In this document: piece by piece, positions 42,929 to 53,511 of the stretch
Layout: the number at the start of each line of letters is the position of its first letter
How positions within the stretch are numbered: position 1 is the first letter of the stretch
Source of the DNA: Viola odorata
Lineage: Eukaryota > Streptophyta > Magnoliopsida > Malpighiales > Violaceae
Assembly (NCBI GenBank): GCA_963691705.1
Contig: OY829546.1
Coordinates: forward strand, 33,636,040-33,700,039
Direction of reading: 5' to 3'
Length of the DNA stretch: 64,000 nucleotides
Notes under the pieces: generated by a model
Database searches by the model: none
What the model saw: the letters and a program-made list of their open reading frames with translations, nothing else
What the model was told of the DNA's origin: nothing
Program-made: the position numbers and the translations under genes

Positions 42929-43460
42929 AGGCTTGCCGTTGTACCTTCTTTTTTTTAGTTTTTCCTTTATATGTATTATGTATGCGGACGTATATCTAGG
43001 CCGTTAGGCCGTAATGAAACTTCTTTTCGGTATTGGGCTCGCAATCTCTTTCCTTCTTTTTAGGGCGTTAGCCCTTGCTTCAGTTGAGGGTTGTGTCAGC
43101 CCAACTGAAAATGAGTTTGCTATTGGTCAAATTTCTGCTGCATTTATTCTTCTTTATCTGCCAGGTGGCGATGGTTGTTCTGACGAACCGTTCTGTGCTA
43201 ATCATGCGCCGCTTCTTTGGTAATAACTGATTGGGCGGTTTTTCTGTGTTTCTCGATTATAGAGAAATCCTCACAGGCGTGATCAAAGAATTTTGATTTT
43301 GCCATTATGGTTGATCTTCTCGAGATGCATTAAATTATCCTTCTGTCACTTGAATAATTTGAAGCGTCTCACCACTTTATCTATTTATGGGGAGTTCTTC
43401 TTCTTTTTCCTGTTCATCTTCTTCTTCATATTTTTCTGCTGCTACTGATTTTTACCTCTC
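42929..43460 (+). promoter_or_regulatory. Spacer between E ag1 and ag2
   Basis: Noncoding. It has the palindromic GGCCGTTAGGCCG near 42999, a second copy of the LTR-border word (AGCCCAACTGAAAATGAG at 43098-43115), and the TATA-like CTATTTATGG at 43381, about 80 bp before the ag2 ATG. A 69-codon ORF here (43014) is not conserved in D. Confidence 0.65.
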
Positions 43461-43886
43461 ATGGCCGATTCACATGATCAGGTTTCCGATGAGAGAGAAT
43501 CTCGTCCGACCCCTCCGTCGACACCGGATTCTGACAATCCTCCTTCGCTGCCGTGCCGGAAGAGGCGATTGTCCCACCATGGAGGTCGGAAGAGATCGAA
43601 GAAGAGAGCACATTCTGAAACCACTGGTTGGTTTTCTTCATTTTCAGCCCCTCCGTCTTGTAAGGGCAAAAAATTGTTTCCTCCTACTGACTGGTTTGAA
43701 GAGGTGATTCCTTTAGGCGATACCTTTGCCAAGGCTGCATCTTCGGCTACAAAGGAGGAATCCAAGCCATTAACACTGAGCCCGGAGCGAAAGGCTGACA
43801 AATCCCCTCCTTTTGTTGAGGAGGAGCTTCCACCCTCCGATGAGAAATACTGCTACTGGTCCTCTTACTGGCCTGACGAGGATTGA
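43461..43886 (+). CDS. Antisense gene ag2 of element E, intact
   Basis: 141 codons, MADSHDQVSDERESRPTPPS to SSYWPDED. I do not recognise the family. The order is a Pro/Ser-rich acidic start (PTPPSTPDSDNPPSLP), a strongly basic stretch (CRKRRLSHHGGRKRSKKR, likely nuclear localisation), WFSSFSAPPSCKGKK, and an acidic tail ending in the aromatic YCYWSSYWPDED. D ag2 has the same order and tail but two stops. Basic centre plus acidic-aromatic tail would fit a nuclear adaptor or activation role, which is only inference. It lies second in the cassette with its own TATA-like box. Confidence 0.75.
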   Translation: MADSHDQVSDERESRPTPPSTPDSDNPPSLPCRKRRLSHHGGRKRSKKRAHSETTGWFSSFSAPPSCKGKKLFPPTDWFEEVIPLGDTFAKAASSATKEESKPLTLSPERKADKSPPFVEEELPPSDEKYCYWSSYWPDED

Positions 43887-44365
43887 TTCCGCCCCTGGAA
43901 ATCCCTTGTAGATGCCGTATGGCTTATTGTTGAATGAAATGATGCTTTGCTTTTTTAGTCTGGCATGTTCGGGCGTTAGCTCCTCTTTGGATAGCTATCG
44001 CTGAGAAACTAACTGTTGCTTCGATGTAACTGCTTGCAACTGATTGTCAGTAACTACCCCCTCTAGAAGATATAAATGCGCGGACATAAATATCCTTCTG
44101 AGGTTTTTACACGTGTCAATTTTGCTTTGGGGCGCGTCTCATTTTTACAGGCTGTTCGATTCTCGAACTCAGCCTTTTAAAGGGAGCAACTGCTCTCTTT
44201 TAATACTCTTTGCTTGCACTTTGAAATTTTCTCCCTTTCTCTCTCTAGATCTTGCTTCGAAGGAAGACACAACCACCGCTCACCGGCGCCGACGGTTTTA
44301 TCCACCGCCTTCTGTTCAAGGTACTTCACTTCTTTCTCCTCAGATTTTCTTCTTGCCAATTCGTT
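43887..44365 (+). promoter_or_regulatory. Spacer between E ag2 and ag3
   Basis: Noncoding. The start (CTTGTAGATGCCGTATGG near 43904) matches D 27967. The TATA-like CCTTTTAAAGGG is near 44174, about 190 bp before the ag3 ATG, followed by CT-rich leader. Confidence 0.6.
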
Positions 44366-46090
44366 ATGAGTACATCTAGGATACCCAAAGATTCTCAGTG
44401 GCCTCTTGCCACAAATAGGTCTTTAAGGAGTCTCCAATGACCCATATAGATTTAGAAATTGAAAAAACACCCAGTATTTTTGTTGATCAAGCGGTATTGG
44501 ACGCAGAGCTGGAGGAAAACAGTATCTTTTCCCCCTCTGGTTATTCCGCCCTTGGCCTAGGGGCTTCAATCAGTGTCTTGATGAATTCCATTTGGACAAA
44601 CCCGTCAACCGTGTCCAAGGAAGAACTTCAACAAACGAACATGCTGCTGGAGCTGAACTCATCTTTTCGCATTCGAGAGTTTGCCTTGTACAGGCTTATA
44701 GAGAAGTGTACTATAAGTAAGTTTATTTTCCTTCGTTATCGCTTCGGCTTATTACTGTTCTGATATGTCTCGTTGGCAGGTGACGCTGGAAATCAACCGT
44801 CGAGCGATAAGGACGTTCCTCTGAACGTGAGGCCGCTTCAATCACTGCCACCATCTCCTCCGCCTGGGAGTTCCGGTCACCCTTCCGTTCCACCAAAAAG
44901 AAAAAGATTCAAAACTGTTGCCAGGCGCGGCACCTCCGACCATACCTCCCGTTTTCTCGAGAACTGGTTACCCATTCGGAAAGGAGTGGCTCCGAATCGT
45001 CCTAAAACTGAAGTAATCGACAGCGGCAGCGAGGACATGGATACCGACTCTGGGCTTCGTCATGCTTCCGCCGCTCAGCGGAAGAAGCTAAGAATGGGAA
45101 ATAGCAACCCTGTTGCCGAGGTTGCTTTCAAGAAGGTGAATGAAACTCCTGCTACTAGGGCTAACTCTCTTGATGGTGCGAGTACCTCCAAAGCGGCTGC
45201 AGCAGCTGAGGCGTCAACCGACATTCCTCCTGATACTTCCGAGGCTCCGCCAGAGGTAAACCTTCCTCCTCCAACTGCCGCTCCTGACTCTCATATCTCT
45301 TCTTGTATCCCTGATGTCTCTGCACCAAATCGTGAGCCTGCCGCTACTCCTGACCCATTAATAAATGGCTTTCCGCAATTATTCTGCACTTTTATCTCAG
45401 GAGTCGGTGGTTCCGCCGAAAATCGCTCTCCTCCCTTTACTGCCAATCTGTCCCCTCAAGGTCCTCAAGGAGCCACTTCTTTTCGTTTGGATCTGTCTAA
45501 CTTTGGCACCAGCAGACTCCGCGTACTGGGAATATCGGACCCGCTATCGCAAAGCGAGCCAGTGGGTTCGATAGTAGGTGTGATATTTGGCTCTCCTGAA
45601 GATAGAGGAGATGTCAGAGCTTCCATTGGAGGTTCATCGCGAATGCGCTTTGAATGACGTGTTGGCTAGCTTTCGCATGCTAAATTACTTTCTCGATATC
45701 CATGGTGACAAGGTTCGAGGTTCCTCCTCCAAGGTGACAGAATTGACGCAACTCCTGGGCGATACCCAAGAAGAGCTTAGCGACTGCCGCGCTGAATTAT
45801 CCAGAGAGAAGTCGATAAGGAAGGCCAAGATAGAGCTTCTGGAAGCAGAACTGGTGGTTGCCAACAGAAGAAACTCTCTCCTCCGTGAAGAGATATCAGC
45901 CCGCGACGTGAAGCTAGCGAAGGTGCCCAATGAGATATCGCGCTGGAAAGATAAGGTGATACAGGCCTTTACTGCTGGATTCCTAGATTATTACCGCAGC
46001 GAGGCTTTCGATCCTGCCAAGATAGCTGACTACGCCTTCAAGAGGTTGAAGGATATAAATGTCGAGGGCAACAAAGGAGTTCTTCCGTGA
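44366..46090 (+). pseudogene. Antisense gene ag3 of element E
   Basis: Exon 1 starts MSTSRIPKDS, is frameshifted near 44435, and lacks most of the Transposase_28-like domain: it jumps from the start (IDLEIEKTPSIF...AELEENSI) to the end (SSFRIREFALYRLIEKC). A GT-AG intron of 63 bp lies at 44717-44779, at the position of the D intron. Exon 2 has PPSPPPGSSGHPSVPP, KRKRFKT, FLENWLPIRKGVAPN, ISSCIPDVS, FRLDLSNFGTSRLRVLGISDP, then a two-base loss near 45605 and the coiled coil (ELSDCRAELSREKS, KIELLEAELVV), ending DYAFKRLKDINVEGNKG at 46090. Confidence 0.8.
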
Positions 46091-46663
46091 TTGGCGTAAG
46101 GCAGCGCTTGAGAGTGTTTTATTTTTCTTCAAACATTTGTTTCATTTGGCTTGTAATAACTGATAACGCTTGCATAATAACGATTGTCATTCCACTTTCG
46201 GATAACAATTAATTTTCCCCTCGGCGTTATCTTATTGATTACGTCATCACTCTTGACCTCTTTTTGATAAAGTAATTCTGCTTTTTCGGAGCATTTAATG
46301 CTCTGGATCCCCTCATTAATGTAAGCGAGGGATCAGGATGGTTCAGAGACACGTGCCTGCTCATCAGGACGCTAGGGCTAGCGTGATTTGATAGGATCAA
46401 AGCGTCTTCTCTCCTTTCTAGGGTTGTACTCATTGCTTATGCCTGTCACGTGCGCTGCGACTATTCCAGCAGTCATTTCTCTTAGTCTCTTAGGGTTATA
46501 AAACCCAACACTTTATTTCTTTTTTCCACTTTCGATAATCTGTTTCTCTGCATCTTCTTCTCGAATCATCTTGCGTTTCTGGGTACTTCGATTTTCTTCT
46601 CAAAAAAGGTACTCATTTCTTCCCTTTGCTATCTTCTTCATCCTTTTATTTTCTTTTTTCACC
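46091..46663 (+). promoter_or_regulatory. Spacer between E ag3 and ag4
   Basis: Noncoding. The TATA box TATAAAA at 46497-46503 in GGGTTATAAAACCC lies 167 bp before the ag4 ATG. Sequence is shared in reverse with C 38520-38954, including CACGTG near 46449. Confidence 0.7.
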
Positions 46664-49069
46664 ATGGCAAAAAGAAAAACTCGTGCTTCTGGGTCTAAAT
46701 CAATTGATGAAGAAAAAATAGAGACCATAACTAGCACTATTACTTCTTCTACCATTCTCGATAAACATCTGTCCGATCACGGTGCCACCCTCCCTGAGGG
46801 CTTCAAGGCTTCTGTCGCCCCTGAGTCTTTACGCCTTAATAGCGTTCTGACCGGCTAACGCAGAATCCTATACGCTCAGATGTTCCGTTATGGTTTCTGG
46901 TTTCCAGTTGACCCATTTATCCAAGAGTTGCTTACTTCTCTGGATCTGAACCCCGTTCAACTGGCTCCAAATGCCTACTGTGGCATTTATGCGTTTCTAG
47001 AACTGTGCAAGTACAAAGGAATTACATCTCCTTCCCTTGCATTACTCAAGTCTTTGTTTAAGATGTATAACCGTCGGGGTGTGATAGCAATATCGCCCCA
47101 TTTTGATGACGATTCGCTCCAAAACTTCACCTGGAAGCTTCTTCATTTAGAGTCTTCCATCGATAAATGGAAATAGTAATTTTTTGTTGTTGAGACTCCC
47201 GAGATTTCGGATCCGTGGTGGCGGTCTGGTTTCAACCAGGGCGTCAAGGACAGTGCTTGGCGCCGGAAGGCTCTTGACGAGACAGAACAAGGCTGGTTTG
47301 ATAAGTTACTCAAACTGGAAATCAGCGTTCACACTCGCCTTTTGGCCTGCGGAACCGATATCCAAGCCTGCATTAGACGTGAGTGTCACGTCATTTTTTC
47401 CGATTTTCACCATTAGTACTAACGCTAACGATGTCTTGTGCTTTTGCAGCAACTAATCCCAAGTACATTCCCGAAAGCGTTAGGAGGCGCTTAAGGAGGC
47501 TTCAAAATAGAGAAGCGGTTGCGGCTGTCAATATCGCCACCACTTCAGTTGCTCTTTCTGTTACCGCGTCGATTCCTCCTCATACATCCTCAGCCCTAGT
47601 TGACGAGGAAAGTGACACCATTACGGTTGGTATTCCTGTCATATCAATCGCTGCCCTTCCTGTTCAGTCAGTCGCTCGTAGGGCTTCCGCCAAAGGAAAG
47701 AAGAAAAGGAAGACAAGGAGCGTTGCTACCCTTCAGCCACCGATTCTGCCTTCTTTGGACACAGCCGGCTCTTCGGAAGTACCTTCCGCTATGACGGTAA
47801 GTGCAACTATTGCCCGATACCTCTTGCACTATTTTTCAATGCCTTTCTCCCTTTTCTTCTCTTTTTGATTGTTTCTCTTCATAGGATACTTCTGGTGCCT
47901 CTACTCCTTCACTGTCACGAGGCAATATGGACTTGAGGCATATCTTGACTCAACCAAGGAAGAGGCAGAGGTCCAATGGAGCAGGCACGAGCTGGTCCTC
48001 GAGTCAAGCTGATGTCGGGGAGAGACCTCAAATCGTCCTTGACTCTTCTGCGCCTCCTCCGGGCCAGTCCGCTAGCATTTTTGAGAACGTGACCATGCCT
48101 GGGCCTTTTGAGACTTCTCCGCCTTCGTTTGGCTCGAAAATGCCTCACTTTTCCTCTAACGTGGTTTACACTGACGAGCTGTCGGGTTTCTCCTCCTATC
48201 AGCCTCATGGAACATTTGGACCCCAGGGAGGTTCCGCTTCTAACCAGCCTCCCTCTCCTCCCGTCGTAGTCTTTGTTCCTTCCAATGCTTCCGCGCTTAA
48301 GTGCTTTGGTGAGGGGACGATAGTATCCAATCTTCTAGCAGATGTAAGCTCATATAACGCCACTGGACCTATCACTCATCAAGTGGATATGACTACGCTG
48401 CATAGTGCAGGAATCGCGGCCATGGGGGGCGATAACTCGACTGTCACTGCTTCGTTCTTGGCAGCCCATATGCTAACGTCTCCTGAAGAACAGAGCACTT
48501 TTGCTGCCGAGGGAGACAGAGAGCAAGCTGACTTGCTGCGCTCTGACCTTTTCACTAGTTTCCTTCGGTTTCATCACTATGCTAAGCACGTGTCACGAAA
48601 GGCGGCTAACCTTGCCGCTTTCGCAGCCAAGCTTTCACAGGAACAAGAGGAGAAGCAGAGGATGCGGGAAGAGCAAGACAGGTGCGTAAGGGCCCTGGAG
48701 GTAGTCAAAGAGGAAGCAAGAGAGGCGAAGGAACAGTTAGCCACTTCTAACGCTGCCCTAACAGCTGAACAATCAAAGAGTACTGCTCTCGAGGGAGAGA
48801 AAGCAGCCTTAGCGGAAGAGAAAGCAGCTTTGATAGAAGAGAAAACGGCACTTGAGGCGGAGATAGTAATCAAGTGTCGGTGGTATGTTGAAAAGATCGC
48901 TTCTATCATGGCTAACTATTTTGTGGAGATTCACGGGGAAGAATTTTATGATGGTGACGCTGTTTCTGATGCCTTTTTGAAGAATTCTTCCAACCTTAAC
49001 GACGAGGGATTCCGCTTGGCTAGATCGAATGGCTACCCAGAGCAAGGGATTTCAGAAGACCAGCAGTAG
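46664..49069 (+). pseudogene. Antisense gene ag4 of element E, three exons
   Basis: Exon 1 is 46664-47378, exon 2 is 47450-47796, exon 3 is 47885-49069, with introns 47379-47449 (GTGAGT...TTTTGCAG) and 47797-47884 (GTAAGT...TTCATAG). Exon 1 holds LRLNSVLTG, YGFWFPVDPFIQELLTSLDLNPVQL and YCGIYAFLELCKYKGI, the Transposase_28-like domain. Exon 2 has VRRRLRRLQNR and KGKKKRKTRS. Exon 3 has MDLRHILTQPRKRQRS, THQVDMTTLHSAGIAAMGG and a long coiled coil, then WYVEKIASIMANYFVEIHGEEF. Exon 1 has three stops (one at 46856-46858, two adjacent near 47174), while exons 2 and 3 are open. It is the best preserved copy of the C-terminal half. Confidence 0.82.
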
Positions 49070-50327
49070 GCAGGGTATTATCGCCCCCTTCTTTTTGTGA
49101 GGATTGAGCGCTACCCATTTTGTTCATCTTTTGTGTATTTTGTGACCCTTCATGGGTATTTGAACAATGACACTTCCATGATAATAGCTTTCGTTGGTGC
49201 CATTTTCCTTTCCTGTATTTCTTTTTATTCAAATTTTTCACAGCACAGCCGTCGCGCCCTTATCATCTTGATCATGCTAACGGGCTTTGTCAGGTTCGGC
49301 TTAACCACTGCTTGGCCCCGTCAGGGAGGGCACTCTAGAAAAAGAAGCATTCTTCCTTCTTCTCTTGATTAAAAGAGATAACGAACAAGGTCTTTAGGCC
49401 CTATTCTTCAAGCCATGTTAAAATCAACGCGATTGGCTTCACATCTATTTTGTTGATGAGTTGCGCAATCCTTTTATTGCCTTGAGTGTCACGATCTCCG
49501 TCAGTCAGAGATATCCTGCACACTCTCAATTAATATCTGTTAGTAAGAGATATGCGATAATAGACACAAGTTTCCCGTAGGAGCCCTTCCGCCGCCATTC
49601 TAGGGTACAGGTGTCACTCATTGTCGCTTTCTCAACCAGCTCACTTCACCAGGGATTTCACATCTGGTTACTCGCTGGGATTTCGCAATTTTTTGCATTT
49701 CCACAATCGACCGGAAAGTGCCTCTTCCTAGTGAGCCGTCTGATCAGGACAGACCATCACAAGGTTAGGATTTTTCACTTTCGGCATTATCCTGGCATCC
49801 CGAAATTGTGCCCTCCCTTAGTGAGCCGCCTGTATTAGCTCGATCAGAAGGATAGGATTTTCACTTTCAAGATGGAGTTACTATCTCCCTGAGGTGTGCC
49901 TTACCTTAACGAGCTGTCTCCACGAGAACAGTTGGTATAAGGGTCGGGCTTTTACCTCCAGGGATACCGGGGCGTGCCTCATCTTAGTGAGTCGTCTGAT
50001 CAGGACTGACCATTACAAGGATAGGACTTTTCACTCCCGGGGGTGTCGGGGCGTGCCTTATCTTATGGCCCACACGTGGCTACCACAAGGATAGGACTTT
50101 TCACTCCCAACGCTAAATATTAGGTGTGCTAAGGCGTGCCCTTACTTAGTGAGTCATCTGATCAGGACCGACCATCACAAGGATAAGACTTTTCACTCCT
50201 GGCAACCTCTTTTTCACGTTCCTTTTATCATCTGCACACACACACATAGCCACAAAACACGAAAAACCTCATTACTTGAGCGTTAGCATGGGTTAGGGCT
50301 ATCGTTAGTAAAAGGTGCAGAGATAAA
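49070..50327 (+). repeat. Element E 3' region with hairpin tandem array
   Basis: No gene. After the ag4 end there are about 600 bp with little structure that match D and C. At about 49690-50215 there are six to seven units with AAGGATAGGACTTTTCACT and TTAGTGAGCCGTCTGATCAG, the reverse of the C array. It ends 113 bp before the integrase stop at 50328. Confidence 0.82.
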
Positions 50328-51654
50328 TCAAAGTTTAGCATGATATAATTTCAAACGAGCGATATTTCAGGAGTTAGGTAAGGGGGTACCGTCGAGTGTC
50401 TCCAGATGGTACGCTCCTCTCCCAACAACACGGGTAACGCGGTACGGCCCTTCCCAGTCCGGACTGAGCTTCCCCCGGCGTTGACCAGTTGCTCGTTGAT
50501 CCCTGAGTACCAGGTCACCTTCTTTCAAAAGGCGTTCTCTGACGCGTCTATTGTGATAGCGTGCCATCTTTTGCTTATAGTGCATCATTTTCAGAAGAGC
50601 TTCCTCTTGCAATTCGGGCAGCGTGTCAAGATTCGCACGCAACCTTTCCTCATTCAGCTCTTCTCTGAAATAGGCCATTCGTAGGCTCATGGTACCAATC
50701 TCCACGGACGTGACGGCGTCAGTGCCGAAAGCTAGCGCGAAGGGCGTCTCTCCTGTGCTAGTTTTCGTGGTCATGCGATATACCCACATCACATATGGCA
50801 ACTCATCTGCCCACTTCTTCTTGGGTCCTTCTAGGTTCTTCTTAACACCGTTAAGGACGGCTCGGTTTGTTACCTCAGCCTGACCATTGGTCTACGGATG
50901 AGCCACGGAAGAGAATCTTTGCTCGATTCCGAACTCCACACATTGGTCTCTAAAGAATTGGCTAGTGAATTACGTTCCGTTATCGCTAACTAGCACGCGG
51001 GGAACTCCGAAGCGCATGATAACTTGGTGTTTGAAGAAACGCCAGATTTTTTCTGTCATCATGTTGGCAACCGCCTCAGCTTCCGCCCATTTGGTAAAGT
51101 AGTCCACCGCCACGACCATAAATTTTAACTGAGACCTCGCTTTGGGAAATGGTCCAAGGATGTCAATTCCCCATTTCGCGAAAGGACAAGGAGCAATGAG
51201 GTCATAAATTTTGGTGGCGGGTTGTCGAGGAATCTTGGAGAATTCCTGACACTTCCAGCAGGTTCGCACGTAATCATGGCAGTATTTTTGGAAAGTGGGC
51301 CAGTAGAACCCCGATCTATAGACCTGTGCAGCCAGGGTTCCGCCGGATGCATGCATGCCGCAAATTCCTTCGTGGATTTCGCGGAGGGTATGAAGGCATT
51401 CTTGTTCCGTTATGCATCTGGCAGCCGAATGAGAGAAACACCTCCGCATTAGTTCCCCGTTAAAGTACGTGCACCGTGCCGCTTGCTTTAGCACTTTCTT
51501 CTTCTCAACGTTATCCACTGGCAGCTCATCATGTTTCAAATATTTTATGACGGGAATTCTCCAGTCATTTGCACTTTCTTCCACGCAGAGCGTCGCCTGT
51601 TCTTCCATAAAGGAAGGTATGGGTATCTCTCGGTAGTACACCCCTTTCGGTATG
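50328..51654 (-). pseudogene. Element E integrase
   Basis: HHCC region (HTLREIHEGICGMH ... CWKCQEF), WGIDILGPFPKA, VSDNGT, and the C-terminal ERLLKEGDLVLRDQRATGQ...GPYRVTR region. Breaks: TGA near 50367 close to the end (Trp position), changes at about 50970 and in the TN block near 50890. The upstream end is continuous with the second RNase H apart from a frame change near 51640. Confidence 0.88.
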
Positions 51655-52100
51655 GACGCTTTCGGATTTGCTGCGAGTTTGGCGAGGTTGTCCGCCTCAG
51701 TGTTATCCTCTCGAGGAATGTGCTCAAAGCTGACTTGTATGCCGTTTTTTTTATTTCTATCAACTCGTGTTTTACCTTAGCAAGGTATTGTATCATGATG
51801 GGCTCCCTAGCCTGAGAGTGTCCCAGCACTTGGTCTATTATCAGCTTGGAGTCTCCACAGACTTTCAGCCGCAAGTCTCCCAACCTCCCTGAGTCATGTA
51901 TTCCCTTTATGGAGATGCTTTTTCCTATCCTGAGTCCGGCTAATAGCACTTCGTATTCTGTGGCGTTATTGGACAACGGTTGTAGGATTCGGATGCCATA
52001 TCGCACATGGATGCCATGAGGCCCACTCATGAAGATTCCGGCCTCGACAAGCTCTTGATTCTTGGCTCCATCCACGTGGATGACCCACAGGTCGGTGTAG
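51655..52100 (-). pseudogene. Element E second RNase H
   Basis: aRNH domain: LWVIHVDGAKNQELVEAGIF, ILQPLSNNATEYEVLLAGLRIG, RLKVCGDSKLIIDQVLGHSQ. The frame shifts near 51750, where one base is lost in a T run (CCGTTTTTTTTATTTC), before the end of the domain. Confidence 0.86.
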
Positions 52101-52740
52101 GTTTCAGGGAAGGGGAGATCCAACTCTTCTTTTTCCTTTTCAATCAGTTCTGTTAGCGGATCCGACATGAAGGTGCATTCCGCGATAAAGTCCGCTAGAA
52201 TTTGAGCCTTCACAGACGGTCGAGATCGATAATGCAACCCATATTGTTCAAGCTCAATGGTCCAAATCAGCATTCTCCCCGAGGATTTGGGTTTCTAAAA
52301 TATCCTTTTTTAAAGGTTGGTCCGTCAGCATGATGACGGTATGAGCTTAAAAATATCGACTCATTTTCCGCGTGGCTTGTATCAATGCGAATGCTATTTT
52401 CTCAATACGGGCATATCTCAGCTCGGCATCCTTCAAGATGTGACTCACAAAGTATACAGGGCGGTGCGTGTGATTGTCATCTCACACAAGGACCGCATTG
52501 ACCACTTCGTCAACAACCCCAAGGTATAAGTACAAGATATCGCCAGGCTCGGGTCTTGTCAACACCAAGTCAGAAGATAAATAGGCCTTTAGGCCCGCGA
52601 ACGCTTCTTCGCATTTTGCTGTCCATCCAAAGACGGTTTTTTTTGCGTATAACCTTGAAAAAGGGGAGGCACCTCTCGCCTTGCTTAGAGATAAACCGTC
52701 CTAGAGCGATAACACGCCTAGTTAGCTTCTGTATCTCCTT
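52101..52740 (-). pseudogene. Element E gypsy RNase H
   Basis: Homologous to the B RNase H but with stops and frameshifts at about 52297, 52348, 52483 and 52625. Recognisable pieces are the end MLIWTIELEQYGLHYRSRPSVKAQILADFIAECTF and the start FISKQGERCLPFFKVIRKK. Confidence 0.8.
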
Positions 52741-53511
52741 TACAGTTTGAGGGGATATCATGTCTTGGATGGCTTTGATCTTTGACGGGTTAGGTTGAAT
52801 GCCCTTTTGACTGACCACGTAACCCAAATATTTGCCCGTTTGAAAGGCAAACATACACTTCCGAGGGTTCAGCTTCATCTGATATCGCTTCATCACTTCG
52901 AAGACTTCCGCCAGATCAGACAAGTGATCTTTGAAGCTTCGACTTTTGATCAGTATGTCATCGACATACGCCTCTACGTTTCGCCCGATCTGTTTTTCAA
53001 AGACTTGATTCGCCATTCGCTGGAAGGTGGCTCCAGCATTTTTCAACCCAAAACGCATCGTCGTGTAGCAATAAGTGGCCTTCGGAGTGATGAAGGCCGT
53101 TTTCTCTTCATCCTCGCGGGCCATGGGGATTTTATGGTACCCGAGTTGGCATCTAACAAGCTCAAGTATGCGTACTCGGTAGCCTGATCAACTAGCTGAT
53201 CGATCCGAGGGAGTGGGTAACAGTCTTTGGGGCAAGCGTCATTCAAATCTGTGAAGTCAATGCACATCCGCGCAGTCTCCGCTGGGCTTGGGAACCAGAA
53301 CAGGGTTAGCCAAGCAGGTGGGATATTGCACTTCTCGAATAAAGCCAGCGTCGAGAAGTTTTGCAACTTCCCTTTCGACCGCCATTGCTTTTTCGGCAGA
53401 GAAAGTACGTCATTTCTGCTGGACCGGTCTTGCGTCAGGGTTGACATTGAGTCGATGTTCCGCCACCTCTCTCGAGATACCAGGCATGTCGGATGGTTTC
53501 CATGGAAACTC
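52741..53511 (-). pseudogene. Element E reverse transcriptase
   Basis: RT with MCIDFTDLNDACPKDCYPLPRIDQL, MRFGLKNAGATFQRM (Pro of MPFG changed to Arg) and AYVDDILIKSRSF (YVDD at 52957-52968). Frameshifts lie near 53140 and 53275. The upstream edge is the in-frame TGA at 53512-53514 that B also has. Confidence 0.87.

Noticed and set aside
43014..43223. 69-codon ORF with a signal-peptide-like start between E ag1 and ag2
   Set aside because: The matching D stretch (27110-27320) has no such frame, and the region holds the ag1 3' end and ag2 promoter.
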